From Theobroma cacao (Eukaryota; Streptophyta; Magnoliopsida; Malvales; Malvaceae), in the NCBI RefSeq assembly GCF_000208745.1, contig NC_030857.1, positions 19,378,449 to 19,442,448 on the forward strand: a DNA stretch of 64,000 nucleotides. The letters are read 5' to 3'. The notes below the pieces were generated by a model, which did not search any database, had not been told where the DNA came from, and saw only the letters and a list, made by a program, of their open reading frames with translations. The position numbers and the translations under genes were made by a program. Of this stretch, positions 1-10,361 are shown in pieces (position 1 is the first letter of the stretch; each line of letters starts with the position of its first letter).

Positions 1-25
1 TAAAAGATGCATCTTAGAGGAAGAA

Positions 26-1060
26 GTGGAAAACATTATGAACCATTGTCACTCGTCTAACTATAGGGGACACTTTAGAGGCTATAAAACGATAGCTAAA
101 GTGCTTCAGTCAGGTCTGTATTGGCCTACTTTATTCAAATATGCTCATAATTTTATTTTGCACTGTGACAGATGTCAACGAGTGGGCAACATTTCAAAAA
201 GGCATGAAATGCCACTCATTAATATTCTTAAAGGGGAAATCTTTGATGTTTGCAGCATAGACTTCATAGGGCCGTTCATTTCACCCTTTAGCAATCAATA
301 TATCCTATTGGCTGTGGATTATGTGTCGAAGTAGTAAAAACTGTGGCCATGCCTACAAATGATGTAAAGGTAGTGTTGAGTTATTTGAGGAAGAACATCT
401 TCACTAAGTTTGGCACCCCACAAGCAATTTTATGTAATGAAGGCAATCATTTTTGCAACAAGTATCTTGCTACAATTCTTGCTAGATATGGAGTGATACA
501 TAAAGTTACAACCACCTATCATCCACAAGCAAGTGGACAAGTCAAGTTTTCCAATTGTAAAGTTAAGAGGATTTTGGAGAAGGTTGTGTATTCATCGAGA
601 AAGGATTGGAGCAAAAGACTTGATGATGCGTTATAGGCATATAGGACAATCTATAAGACTCCAATAGGTATGTCTCCTTATCAGTTAATTTTTGGAAAGC
701 CATTTCATCTTCTTATGGAGCTTGAGCATAATGCCTATTGGGTAATCAAGAAATTGAATTTTGACTTGGAAACAATTGATGAAAAGCAATTGCTTCAGCT
801 CAATGAATAGGATGAATTTATATTTGAGGCTTATGGAAATGCTAGGATCTACAAGGAAAAGAATAAGAAATGGCATGATAGGAAGATTGTGGAGTGCTGT
901 TGTTCAACTCTTGATTGAAGTTATTCCTATGAAAGTTAAAATCAAAGTGGTCAAAACCTTTTCTTGTTTTGAGAGTGTTCCCATACTGTGTAATGGAAGT
1001 TCTTGATGCTAAAAATAACAAGAAGTTTAAGCTCAATGGGCAATAATTGAAGCATTATTT
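26..1060 (+). pseudogene. Ty3/gypsy integrase remnant (pol C-terminal part)
   Basis: The first open stretch (26-334) begins with an H2C2 zinc-binding integrase N-terminal domain: the HCHSSNYRGH motif carries the histidines and HCDRCQRVG the cysteines. It leads into the catalytic core with the first acidic residue in CSIDFIGPF. The frame breaks at about 335. The next open stretch (343-636) holds the rest of the core, but the second catalytic Asp is Asn (ILCNEGNHFC) and the third residue, normally Glu, is Lys (HPQASGQVKFSN). Further stops follow at about 634 and 808, although the downstream pol tail (YQLIFGKPFHL) can still be read in the same general order. The enzyme would have inserted element cDNA into chromosomes; this copy cannot work. 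Confidence 0.85.
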
Positions 1061-2230
1061 AGGAGGTGACTTTAATCGTTAATGCTCATCCATCCATCCA
1101 TCTTTTTGACCTTTACTGAGCCTAAAAAGAGTCCAACTAAAGACATTAAAGCAAGCGCTACTTGGGGGGCAACCTAAGTTTCGAAACCCTTTCTTAGTTT
1201 CCTTATGCATTTATGGCAATTTTGATTAAGTTTAGTTTAAATGCTCTTAGTGATTTTCATTTGCAAGTGGTTTTTAATATTGCATCTTTACTAATTTGAA
1301 TTATGATAATCCTTAGTTATGCTTGTCTACTTTTCCTTTTAAATTTCTCTATCATTATTTTCTATTTATATGTTTTTATAGCTAATTCTCTGTATGTTTT
1401 ATTTGTTTTACAGGTGAAAATAGGAGCTTAGCAGCAAACATGGTGCCACGGTTACATGCTTCCAGCGTCATAGCGCCATAAATGACCTACAAAACTCCCC
1501 CAAGGTAGAAAACACAGTGTTGCAGCACCATGTTTGAAAGCTAAAATTTCAGAGAGAAAGCGCTACAGCATTGGCCTTTTAGTGCTGCGACATTGCCATG
1601 AGTTTAAAAAAAAAAAGAAAGAAAAAGGGAACCTACAACGCTAACTCCTTAGCTTTGCGATGCTAAGTCAGGGAAGCCCTCCTATTTAAGCTTTTTTCTA
1701 ACTTTTTCTTCCTCCATTCATAAAATCTTAAACCCTAGCTACCAATATCTCTTCTCCCCCTCACCGAAACTACAAAATTCCCTACACCCATTCACAAAAA
1801 TCTTTCAAAACCTCCATTCTTCTCCATATAACACAAGAATCCTAGAGGATTTCATCATCATTCTTCTCAAGTAAGTGCAAAATTTTTCTCAAGTAAGTGT
1901 CAAGTTTCCAAAAAAAAATTTATTTTTGAGAATTTTGATTATTGTGGAAGAGTTTGGTTGATTCTTGACGATGGGTTATTGATTTGTGGATATTGTGAAG
2001 ATTTGTTGTTGAATTGTTAGTGAGTTAGGTGGAAAAGTTGGAGAATTAGATTTGTTGAAGATAATGAATAGTGAATTTTTGTGAATTGGGTGATTTTGAT
2101 TACTTTGAAATTGTTGGATTAGTCGGTAGATAAAAGTGACTTATTTGAGATATTTATGGTCAATTTTTGACGAATATTGATGCTAATTGAAAATTTTGGA
2201 ATTAAATTGAATTTTGAGATTAGAAAAATC
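1061..2230 (+). other. Athila pol-to-env-ORF spacer
   Basis: No credible ORF lies here. The stretch holds a G-rich block just after pol (1154-1178), a GC-richer part with several GCGCTAC/GCGCCAT-like words (1440-1670), an adenine-rich run (1606-1625), and a TATTTAAG box at 1682 followed by a pyrimidine-rich leader (1690-1830). The last two could be the promoter and leader of the env-position ORF; that is inference. Confidence 0.5.
1154..1178 (+). other. G-rich block after pol, possible short hairpin
   Basis: CTTGGG (1161-1166) can pair with CCTAAG (1173-1178) through one G-U pair, leaving a six-base loop GGGCAA. I recall a closely similar block right after pol in other plant Athila-like elements, so it is probably an old element signal rather than chance. 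Confidence 0.4.
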
Positions 2231-2642
2231 ATGGCACCAAAAAAAGCTAGGACCAAGTTCATGTTAACTGAGGCATTTACACACCATACTCAATCCTTAA
2301 TCCAGAAATCACTGGTGTCGAAGAAAGGTTTTGATTTATCCAATGTCCATTATGGAGATATAGTGAGTAGCATTAAAACTAGGCATTGGGAGAAGTTTTG
2401 TGCTCAACCTGAAACAGTAGTGATGCCTGTCATTCGAGAATTTTATGCTAACACATTTGAGCACAAAAATAGAGTCACATTTTATAGGGGTAAGAGAGTC
2501 CTTTTTGATAGCCTCACAATCAATCAGTTTTATAATATACGGGAGATTGAAGAGGATGAGTGTGCCAATTATGTGGATCGCAATGTTGATCTTGATGAGG
2601 TCATTGATAATTCTATTTTATAGAATTATTTTATTCCAATTT
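2231..2642 (+). pseudogene. Athila env-position ORF, N-terminal part (putative plant transposon protein domain)
   Basis: The start at 2231 (MAPKKARTKF) is preferred over the in-frame ATG at 2177 because family members begin with a short basic stretch of this kind. The segment RHWEKFCAQPETVVMPVIRE, then EFYAN, RVTFYRGKRVLFD and INQFY match the conserved core of the domain annotated in plants as putative plant transposon protein. The reading frame stops at 2621-2623 just where an LTR-like insertion begins, and the protein continues beyond it at about 4062. The function of this protein is not known; it sits where retroviruses have env but shows no signal peptide or membrane segment here. Confidence 0.8.
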
Positions 2643-4050
2643 TGTTATTAAATATTAGCTAAGTCCTTAATTTTTAATTATAATTTATTTATTTTTTGTT
2701 ATTTTATTATAATTAGTTTATTTTTTAGTGATTTATTTCAATTTTATATTATTCTTTTTAATTTGGTTATTATTTAGTAGTTTTTATATTTTTTGTAGGA
2801 ATTAAAAGAAATTGGGCTTAATTTTGAAAAGTGAGATGTTGAAAGACTCGAAAGTCTACTTCCATATACTTTAGTGTTTTGGCCATAACATGAGCTACAA
2901 AACTCCGAATGATACGATTCTTAGACCATTGGAAAGCTAAGAGACAGAGATACAACTTTCATGAGGATCATTTTACCCATTTTTGCATTGAAGATAAAGA
3001 AAATTGCATTGAAAAATGGCTGGATGTACTGTACCGAGAATGGAAATTTGTAAAGACTGATAATTGATTTTTGCGCCTCTCATTACACTTTTAAGCCCAA
3101 TTAAACCCTAGATCAACTTAAGAAAGTATAGGCTAAGTTATTAGTATAAATAGGATAGTGTAAAGAGCATTAGGGTAGACAACTTTTGGGAGATTCAAGA
3201 AGCTAGAAGTTGAGGCTGAAACTTGGAGATCAAGATAGCAAATATTTGTTTTATTTTCTTCCTTGGCTTTTATTTTTCTTGTCAATCTCAATGGTTGAAT
3301 TTATACAATGTTATTTATTTTTGCAATCATGAGTAGCTAATTTTCTTTCTCCAGGATTACAATTGAACTCACATGTAATTTGAATGTTTAATATTTTTCT
3401 TACTTATCTTCAATGGGAATTGAATTGTTTATTCCAATTTGTTCTTAATGCTTTTAATTGCTTGGCCACCACTTAATTGATTAAGAACCTAAACAAACTT
3501 GGGAAAGGGAGTTTAGTGTAGACTAAAATTGAGATAACATATGATCATATTAATTGATTTGTGTATAGAATATGAATATACTTATAGGCCATATGTAGCC
3601 GGATTAAAGTCTGAACTTAATGAGTCTATTTTAATTTCAATTCACATAGGGATATAGTGTTTTGGTTAAAATAGATATTTTTATAAGATGAGTCGAGAGA
3701 TCCTTATAAATAATTTCGGACTCTAGGTTAGCAATTCAACCCATTGAAACAAGTTAAGGAAAAGAGGTAAGATTTAGATGAAGTGTGAGGGATATTGTAA
3801 TCATAGGCTTATTTGATTTGATATTTTCTCAAGTTATTATTATTTTGATTTTTCTTATTGGTTTAAATTTTATTTAATTAGTTTTAGTTAATCAATTAAT
3901 TTTGAGTGCTTGGATAAGATTAATTTGTTCTAATTTTAGTACTTAGTAAAATTTTAGATCAATTCCCTATGGGATCGATACTTTGCTTACTTATATGCTA
4001 TCTATTCGATATGTATACTTGTGTATTAGGATTTTAACTGATAGTCATCA
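2643..4050 (+). mobile_element. Probable solo LTR inserted in the Athila env-position ORF
   Basis: This stretch splits a protein that continues on both sides, so it is an insertion. It has LTR-like order: an upstream half, a TATA box (TATAAATAG, 3145-3153), a leader, and a 3' end with the wording seen at the end of Athila-type LTRs (GGGATCGATACTTTGC at ~3970, then a CA end at 4050). TG at 2643 and CA at 4050 are plausible ends, but no clean five-base duplication flanks them; ATTCC occurs at 2633-2637 and 4052-4056, slightly outside. No internal coding region is present, which suggests an LTR-LTR recombination product. A related 3' end lies at 53560-53870. Confidence 0.6.
3145..3153 (+). promoter_or_regulatory. 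TATA box of the probable solo LTR
   Basis: TATAAATAG sits about 500 bases into the LTR, followed after about 30 bases by a plausible transcript start and leader. It is the best TATA match in the stretch. Confidence 0.5.
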
Positions 4051-4061
4051 CATTCCTTTGT

Positions 4062-4661
4062 GAACTCGATACACAGTGGAAAATATCCAAGGGAATCTAG
4101 ATCTTATTCAAGGCTAATGCATTAAACAGATTCTTCAAGGTTTGGCACCACTTTCTCACAGCTAAGATGCTTTTTGTGAAACACCTGAGTGATTTCACAA
4201 AGGATAGAGCAGTCTTGCTCTATGCCGTGGTTAAAGGTAAATTTATTAATGTTGGCAAGCTGATTTTCACTAACATTATTCACACTGTTGGTTCAGCTAG
4301 GGATGGCAACTAGTATCCATCACTTATCACAACACTTTGTAAGCAAGTAGGAGTGTAGTGGTCCAATAAAGAATTTTTGCATCCGAAGGCACCATTGGAC
4401 CTCGACATCATCCATAGACTTTATGAACACTCAGCTATAGGTGGGAGCTCGTTCTTTACACCAAGACCTCCACCACGCACAACACCCCTGACCATACCTC
4501 AAAGATTGGAACACAAAGCAATGCACCACGGAGAGTGTATGAAAGCAATGGAGCAAATGTTGCAATCATGTGCACTACACATTGGCATCGACATGCCTAT
4601 TTTCCCATCTTTACCAGTCGATCCCATGATAGATGATGAGGAAGAAGAGTTAGAGCAATGA
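4062..4661 (+). pseudogene. Athila env-position ORF, C-terminal part
   Basis: Across the insertion the same protein resumes with QWKIS at about 4072, then VWHHFLTAKM, HLSDFTKDRAVLLYAVV and INVGKLIF, all conserved in Athila env-position ORFs. Stop codons interrupt it at about 4310 and 4355. The last open part (4377-4661) has HPKAPLDLDIIHRLY, a proline-rich segment, and ends in an acidic tail DDEEEELEQ before the TGA at 4659-4661. A purine-rich run follows within about 60 bases, which is the usual place for the 3' end of an element's coding part. Confidence 0.75.
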
Positions 4662-5796
4662 GATCAGAGGATTTTTCTCACTTAACTTTAAGTAACATTG
4701 GGAACAATGTTAGCTTTAAGTTGGAGGGGAACTTTTAAATTTTTCAACTTTGGTTTAAAAATTTTTATTTCTTTTCAAACTTGGTTTAATCTCTTTCCAT
4801 GTATATGTTTAGATTTTAAGTTCAATTAGTTGTTTATCATTTATTGTTCTACATAAAAAAAATTTAGCTAGAGTTAGTTATGCCAATTTATGCAATTTAC
4901 CTATCCAAAGATGAAAATTATTTATCTTTTTCTTTTAGTAAATGTAAATATTATTTGAGTATTGTGTCGAACTCTCATGATAAGCATCATTGTAGGATGA
5001 AATTTTCCATAATTTGAGCACTATATCTCTTGCATTGCATTATTGTGTACATTTAGAGAAAATTTATGTGAATGTAAATTTTCGAATAATGTCTGAGTTC
5101 TAAAATTTGTTTGAGTTTCTCTTGAGACAAAATCCTAGGTAATACTTAGTTAAGAAAATGACTTAGGCCATCCTTGGACTGATTGAGCCTTTAGAGCCAC
5201 CTTGTTATATATTTATCCCTAGAGTACACCTTTAAGCCTAATATAACATTTTCTTTGTTTAAACACTTAATTGTTAGCCTAGATCCTTACATAAAAATTT
5301 CAATTTTTGTATCCCTCACTCGTAAGAGCATAAGTTAATTTAGGAAGTGTAATGAGCTAAATAGTGAAGAAAAGGTAGTCAAGATAAAAAGTGATTAAAA
5401 GTTCAAAAATATATTAGTATTCATCTCACTACACAATAAAAGAAATAAGTTTGAGGGTGTGAAAATTGAGAAAAAGAAAAAAAAGGGAAAAAAAGAATAA
5501 AAAGAATGAAGTGTTGAACAAAAGAAAATTTTGATGTAAAAAGAGAGTACTTGGTGAATGAAAATAAAGATCTCAATAGGTCCTAGATTGACTATGTGCT
5601 TAGGGTGAATTGAGTCGTATAATACCCCATGTCCTACCTATACCCTAGCCATATGTTACAAGCCGAATAAAGTCCTAAGGATCCTTGATTAAGCGTTAGT
5701 CTACATTAGTGGAGAGAGAGACGAAAAGCAAACATATGAAACTCTAGACTAATTTGAATTTTGCATGAGCATAAATTTATCTAGATTGCATGATGG
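4662..5796 (+). other. Athila 3' non-coding region
   Basis: There is no ORF. AAGTTGGAGGGGAAC (about 4718-4732) is the best polypurine-tract candidate. A purine-rich part lies at 5462-5530, and the wording around 5170-5230 and 5600-5720 recalls the stretch between the env-position ORF and the 3' LTR of related elements. I could not place the start of the 3' LTR. The sequence ends where the LINE poly(A) end begins, at 5797. Confidence 0.5.
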
Positions 5797-7987
5797 TTTT
5801 TTTGTTATGCTGAAAATTCTCGCAGGGCCCAGCTACCTTGTAATCATTTTATTAATAATCGAAAAAATTAAGTACAGCAGGGAGGGGGACATAAACCAAA
5901 ACTCCAAAATTACATGAGTCCAAGAAGAATTTAGATGAGTACCTAAAGGGAAATGTTTCATCTTATGTGCATATATATGAATGCAATCATAAAATTGAAT
6001 CCTTTCCTTATTACAAGAGTATAAATAATCAACAAAATAAAAGTAACAAAAATAAATTAGGATTATTACTCCTTTACATTTATTTAAAACGAACATATGG
6101 TAAATTTATTTTATCTAATCTAATAATTCCTTTGAGCTGACCTTCGGCTTGTGAAAATGCATGTAGGTTCTAGTGCATATATCCCTGATTGGAGATATGA
6201 TCTACAGCTTAGTTTCCTTCCCTATGGATATGTGAAATTTGAAAAGAAACACCTCTCAAGCATCTACGGATGGAACCTAACAAATATCGAGTCTGGGAGG
6301 AACTTTGATGTCCTTCATGTATCATTTGTACCACTACTTTAGCATCCATTTCTATCCACAATCTAGATATGTTGTACTCAATACATAAAAGCAAACCCTT
6401 ATGTAATGCCATTAATTATTCCTGTAATGAATTATAAAGACCAAAATTTTCAAAAAAAACCCAAAAATCATAGTACTTGTGTGATCCAGAAGAAGTCCAC
6501 CACCAGCAGTGTTCTGAGAATCATGTTTGGAACTACCATCAACATTCAACTTAAACTCACCTGTTAATGGTTTGTGCCAAGAGAATATTTTTAGTAGGGG
6601 TGGAGATGCCTTTTGGAAGATTAAACCCCACTCTTGAGCAATCTGAACATCTCCCTTCCATTGCAATCATTGGAATTACCTCCCATGGAACAATTAATGA
6701 ACAAGTTTCAAACTCTCCACACCACTCTATTGGAATACATGCCTAGGTTCTTATACTTTTTATCATTATGTTCAACCCATAGAAACCAAAAAATAAATAA
6801 AGGCAGTAACGTTAGGATGTGTCCTTTTTTAGTGTAATCTCCAAAGTAGTACCATGCCATATAATCTGATAAACATTATATGGATGAATAATGTAGATTT
6901 GGAAGAATTTTGTAAAATAATTCCAAACCTGTGTAGCTATAAGACATTCCCACATGACATGCAAAAGAGACTCCTTGGAGTTGCAATGTTGGCATTTGGA
7001 AGCGAGTTGAAACCCTTTGGAATGCAACCTCAAGTCAACTGGAATCCAATCTTGTAATAACCTCCATAGGAAAAAAGAAATGGTAAGAGGAATGCTTCTA
7101 TGCCAAATTAAATTAAACACAGAGTTTACCGAATCCCATTGTCGAATTATCTCCTAATAGGACTTAGTAGTGAATTGACCGTCAGAAGTGGGAATCCAAT
7201 ACACCAAATCTATACTAGATGTATCTAACGGGATTTTTAGGATTTCTGCAACCACCTCCTTCGGTAACACAGTATTCAATTTGTCCACATTCCATGCACC
7301 ATGATCATAGAAATAGCAAACTCGTGTCATAGATGATGCAAATAATAGAAAACGATTGACCAAGGGTTCCTCACCCATCCAACAATCATGCCAAAAGAAT
7401 AATTCACCCTTCCCAACCCCCCACCGCATTGTTGTTCTGTAACCGAGCAGTTGGCTAACATCTGTTTCCAAGTCTGTGAATCATGGAGCTTTGGTTGCTC
7501 GAAATTTGACCAGCACAATATTTAGTCCTCATAAATTACGTTCAAATGTTGTTACAAGTTCAAAATCTCCACCGATGTTTCATGCTAAAGGCTTTAAACA
7601 CATCACTTAAGCCCCGGATGTCTAATCCACCCTTAGTGGATGGTAGTGCAATTTTATGCCAAGATGCCCAATGGATTTTCCTAGTACTTGTCGAGCTTCC
7701 CCATAAAAAATTATTGAACATCCTATCAATCTTTTCAATGACATAAATGGGGGGTTTTAGGACCTGAAGCAAATAAATAGGCAGAGAAGATAGTACACTA
7801 CGTAGTAGCATTATTTGCCCACCCGGAGATAGTATTTTATTGTCTCATCCTACAATTTGCTCTTGGATCTTAGCCATAAGTTCATCAAATAAAATTACCT
7901 TTCTCGGTCCTTTGTATAGAGGCACCCCCAAGTATGTGATAGGCAAGCACTTATGAATGAAATCAGTAACTTAAGAGATGATCTGTT
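5797..7987 (-). pseudogene. LINE-1 ORF2, C-terminal piece: RT thumb, zf-RVT, RNase H
   Basis: Read on the minus strand, 7811-7560 is the end of the RT region (LLRSVLSSLPIYLLQVLK, then FLWG...WASW). 7471-7154 is the linker with WGVGKGELFFWHDCW. 7120-6812 is the zf-RVT finger, with its KCQHC and LLHVMWEC metal ligands present. 6666-6209 is RNase H, with the first Asp in KLNVDGSSK and a later one in IEMDAK. A stop falls where the second catalytic residue (Glu of AELMALH in LINE-2) should be. Frames shift between the pieces, so this is dead. About 400 bases of 3' UTR run to the T-run at 5797. Confidence 0.88.
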
Positions 7988-8529
7988 TGTTGGGATAAGC
8001 CCTGCAGCCAATTAGGATTGGTTAAGGCTTGATTCCAATCATGCAACAACATCATTCATGTTAAATGATTAAAGGTTTTCCTTCGTCAATAAGACATCAA
8101 TTATAACAAGTTATAAGTCTAATTGGATGAAGTCCATGAGATTAATAAGCCTTGCAAGGGAACTATAATGGGTTGCAGTTATGAGATCCTTATGCATCAA
8201 AGCGTAATCTCAAAATGCTCTTGATCAATGTATCATTGAGACTGGACATCAATGATACTTAGAGATGTTGGCTCCATTAGTTTTTGATGATAATAAAACA
8301 TTCCCATTTATTTGTGTCTAATACCTTTACTTAAGTGTGCAGGAAAATTAATATATGAAATTAATTAATTAACTCTTCAAAGAGTATATCAAAAGAAAAG
8401 AAGGATAAAAATAACAAGATGCAACTGTCTAACAAGGAGGAAGCTTATTGGTGAAACAAGGAAGAATGTTGGTTGACCAAGTTTCAAATTGGAGGAATGA
8501 CAGGCTGAAGAGTTTGAGAAACAGAACCA

Positions 8530-8640
8530 ACTTAGTCGACCAAGTCAGTCGACTAACTGCTCTATACCAGAATTTGTAACCTGAAACAGAACCAACTTAG
8601 TCGACTAAGTCAGTCGACTAAGAGCTCTCTGTCTGCAATT
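8530..8640 (+). repeat. LTR minisatellite with paired GTCGAC words (two units)
   Basis: The unit begins AGAACCAACTTAGTCGAC, followed by AAGTCAGTCGACTAA, and repeats after about 58 bases. Each unit has two AGTCGAC-type palindromic words. It lies upstream of the TATA box, in the part of the LTR that normally holds promoter elements. Related arrays are in every LTR of this family here. Confidence 0.75.
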
Positions 8641-8742
8641 TGAACTAGAGCACTACAAGACAGATTAATGACTAAAACTCATCCTCAACTGTTTCCAACG
8701 GACATAAAACTGCCAAACTGCCATCAAAGTTGTTTCTCCAAG

Positions 8743-8750
8743 TATAAAAG
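8743..8750 (+). promoter_or_regulatory. TATA box in copia element 1 5' LTR
   Basis: TATAAAAG lies about 100 bases after the minisatellite. The same box is kept in the 3' LTR (16288-16295) and in both LTRs of copia element 2 (minus strand, 26971-26978 and 36139-36146). Confidence 0.65.
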
Positions 8751-9341
8751 GGTCTTCCAACAATTAGAAACAAGTTTTTTAAAAGTCGTGAATGAGATTT
8801 GAGCTATAAAGAGTTGAAAAACCAGAAAATCTTCACTGCACTTGTCTGTACTTAAATGCCTACTCTTTGCATTTGTATTTTGCACTTAATCCTGTACTAA
8901 TCAGATCAACTAGTGATCATAGGTACTTTCTTTTACTGCCTTTCTTGTATTCTTACAGTGAGGAAGTCACTCTAAGGGGTTGTTCAAGCTTGGGATAGCT
9001 TGATTGTTGTAGGTTGTAGTTGAGCCTTGGAAAACCACTTTGAGTTTTAGTTGAGTCCGTGAAAAACTAGTGTAAAAGGTTTTGGCTGAGCCTTGAAAAG
9101 CCATTGTAAAGCTTGGTGAAAGCTTGTGAATTTCACTGAATCTTAGTGGATTTGTTGGGAAAATCCTTGGTTGGATAATCAAGGTAGTGAATGTAGTTTG
9201 TGGACCGAACCACTCTAAATTGTTGTGCATCTTGCACTCTGTTTTTATTTTCTTAAGTTTTGAAAATTAGTTTCCAATATCGTTAAGAGCCAAATTGTGC
9301 TATTCAGCCCCCCTCTAGCACGTATTATCGAGACCAACAAG

Positions 9342-9353
9342 TGGTATCAGAGC
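9342..9353 (+). other. Primer-binding site, initiator-Met tRNA type
   Basis: TGGTATCAGAGC starts two bases after the LTR end. It is the standard plant primer site complementary to the 3' end of initiator methionine tRNA. Confidence 0.92.
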
Positions 9354-9396
9354 CTAACCCTCATTTTAAGGCTTAACATCCTTAGGGGAGATCCAA

Positions 9397-10361
9397 ATGG
9401 CTCTAGAAAAATCTATTAATGCTGAGGGTCAATACATAAATATGCCTCCTCAATTTGATGGATCAAACTATCCTTATTGGAGTACTAAAATGTCCATTTA
9501 TGTTAGGGCTTATGACTGTGAGATATGGGATGTCATTACCAATGGTCCTTTTATTCCTATGATCACAAATTCAGTAAATGGTGAAAAAACTTCCAAAGAT
9601 AGATGTAAGTGGATTGCAGTTGAAATGAGGAGAGTACAAATCAACTCTAAGGCCATGCACACTCTCATTTATGCTCTTGATTATAAAAAATACAATAAAC
9701 TGTCCATGTGCAAAAGTGCCAAAGAAATTTGGCAAAAATTAGAAGAGTTATATGGAGAAAAAAAGATGAAAAAGGAATTGGAAGACAACTCTTGTGAGAA
9801 TCAATGCTCAACAAGCAACATGGCAAATACAGACAGGGAATCAAGTGAAGATGAATTCTCGAATCAAATTGAATTATGCCTCATGGCTCTTAAAGAGATA
9901 AAGGTAACTTCTTCATATTGTGAACTTAATTCATATGCTTTTGATGAATTGCATTATGCTTTTGAGGATTTAGCATTTAAGTTTGAGAAAATGAATATGA
10001 AGAACAAGAAAATTATTTCCATACTCGATGTTGAAAATTAATTTTTGATGAAAATGAAAATTTGGAAAAGGATTTTAAAGCTTACCAAAAGAAAATTGAT
10101 ATTTTGGAAAGAGTAAATTTTGATATGGAAATGAAATTTGAAGATTTATTGAATGAGATATAAAAGGCTTCCATGTATTCCTCATCTTCCAAAATGACCA
10201 AATATAATCATTGCACATTTTATAGTTATTGTTCATACAATTGTCCAATTAAAAAATGTGTGCCTTACAAATTTAGACAAGTGTGGGTTCCAAAAGGAAC
10301 TTTATGCAACAAGACTAACTTTCAAGGATCCAAAGCAATTTGGATACCAAAGATCAAATGA
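9397..10361 (+). pseudogene. Copia gag, internally deleted
   Basis: The ATG at 9397 opens a 214-codon frame with the typical start FDGSNYPYWSTKMSIY and WDVI, continuing through KSAKEIWQKLEELYG. It then jumps to the acidic SSEDEFSNQIELCLMAL segment. Compared with copia element 2, the middle of gag (UBN2 region, about 35090-34600 there) and the first zinc knuckle are missing. The frame stops at 10039-10041, but matching sequence runs on through a coiled-coil part to a second Cys/His segment and the conserved VWVPKG and AIWIPK words, ending at 10361. Gag would form the particle that packages the RNA. This version could not bind RNA through the usual first knuckle. Confidence 0.82.

Larger units (their letters stand above)
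1..5796 (+). mobile_element. Athila-type Ty3/gypsy retrotransposon, 3' part (outermost host of the nest)
   Basis: The order seen is integrase remnant (26-~1060), a long spacer, an ORF in the env position (2231-2623, resumed at ~4062-4661), a purine-rich run (~4717-4732) and a non-coding 3' region. This layout and the protein matches fit Athila elements, which carry an extra ORF after pol. The 5' LTR, gag, protease and reverse transcriptase would lie left of the window. The env-position ORF is cut by an LTR-like insertion at about 2643-4050. A LINE begins at 5797, and the remaining 3' end of this element is probably the LTR-like piece at 53306-~53870. Every gene is broken. The family name rests on remembered protein motifs, not a search. 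Confidence 0.75.
8266..9339 (+). repeat. 5' LTR of copia element 1
   Basis: This is 1074 bases from TGTTGGCTCC to GAGACCAACA. It contains two units of a GTCGAC-bearing minisatellite (8530-8640), a TATA box TATAAAAG at 8743-8750, and a T-rich 3' part. The 3' LTR has the same length once its insertion is removed (15810-16818 plus 20441-20506). Confidence 0.92.

Noticed and set aside
2177..2230. Upstream ATG of the env-position ORF
   Set aside because: The 18 extra codons do not look like the conserved start; ATG at 2231 gives the expected basic N-terminus.
5833..6096. Minus-strand ORF of 87 codons, and its likeness at 37175-37579
   Set aside because: This is the 3' UTR of the LINE family; the frame is not kept between the two copies after the start.
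9342..9353. Initiator-Met tRNA-like word considered as a tRNA gene remnant
   Set aside because: Only the 12-base primer complement is present, in its normal place next to an LTR.
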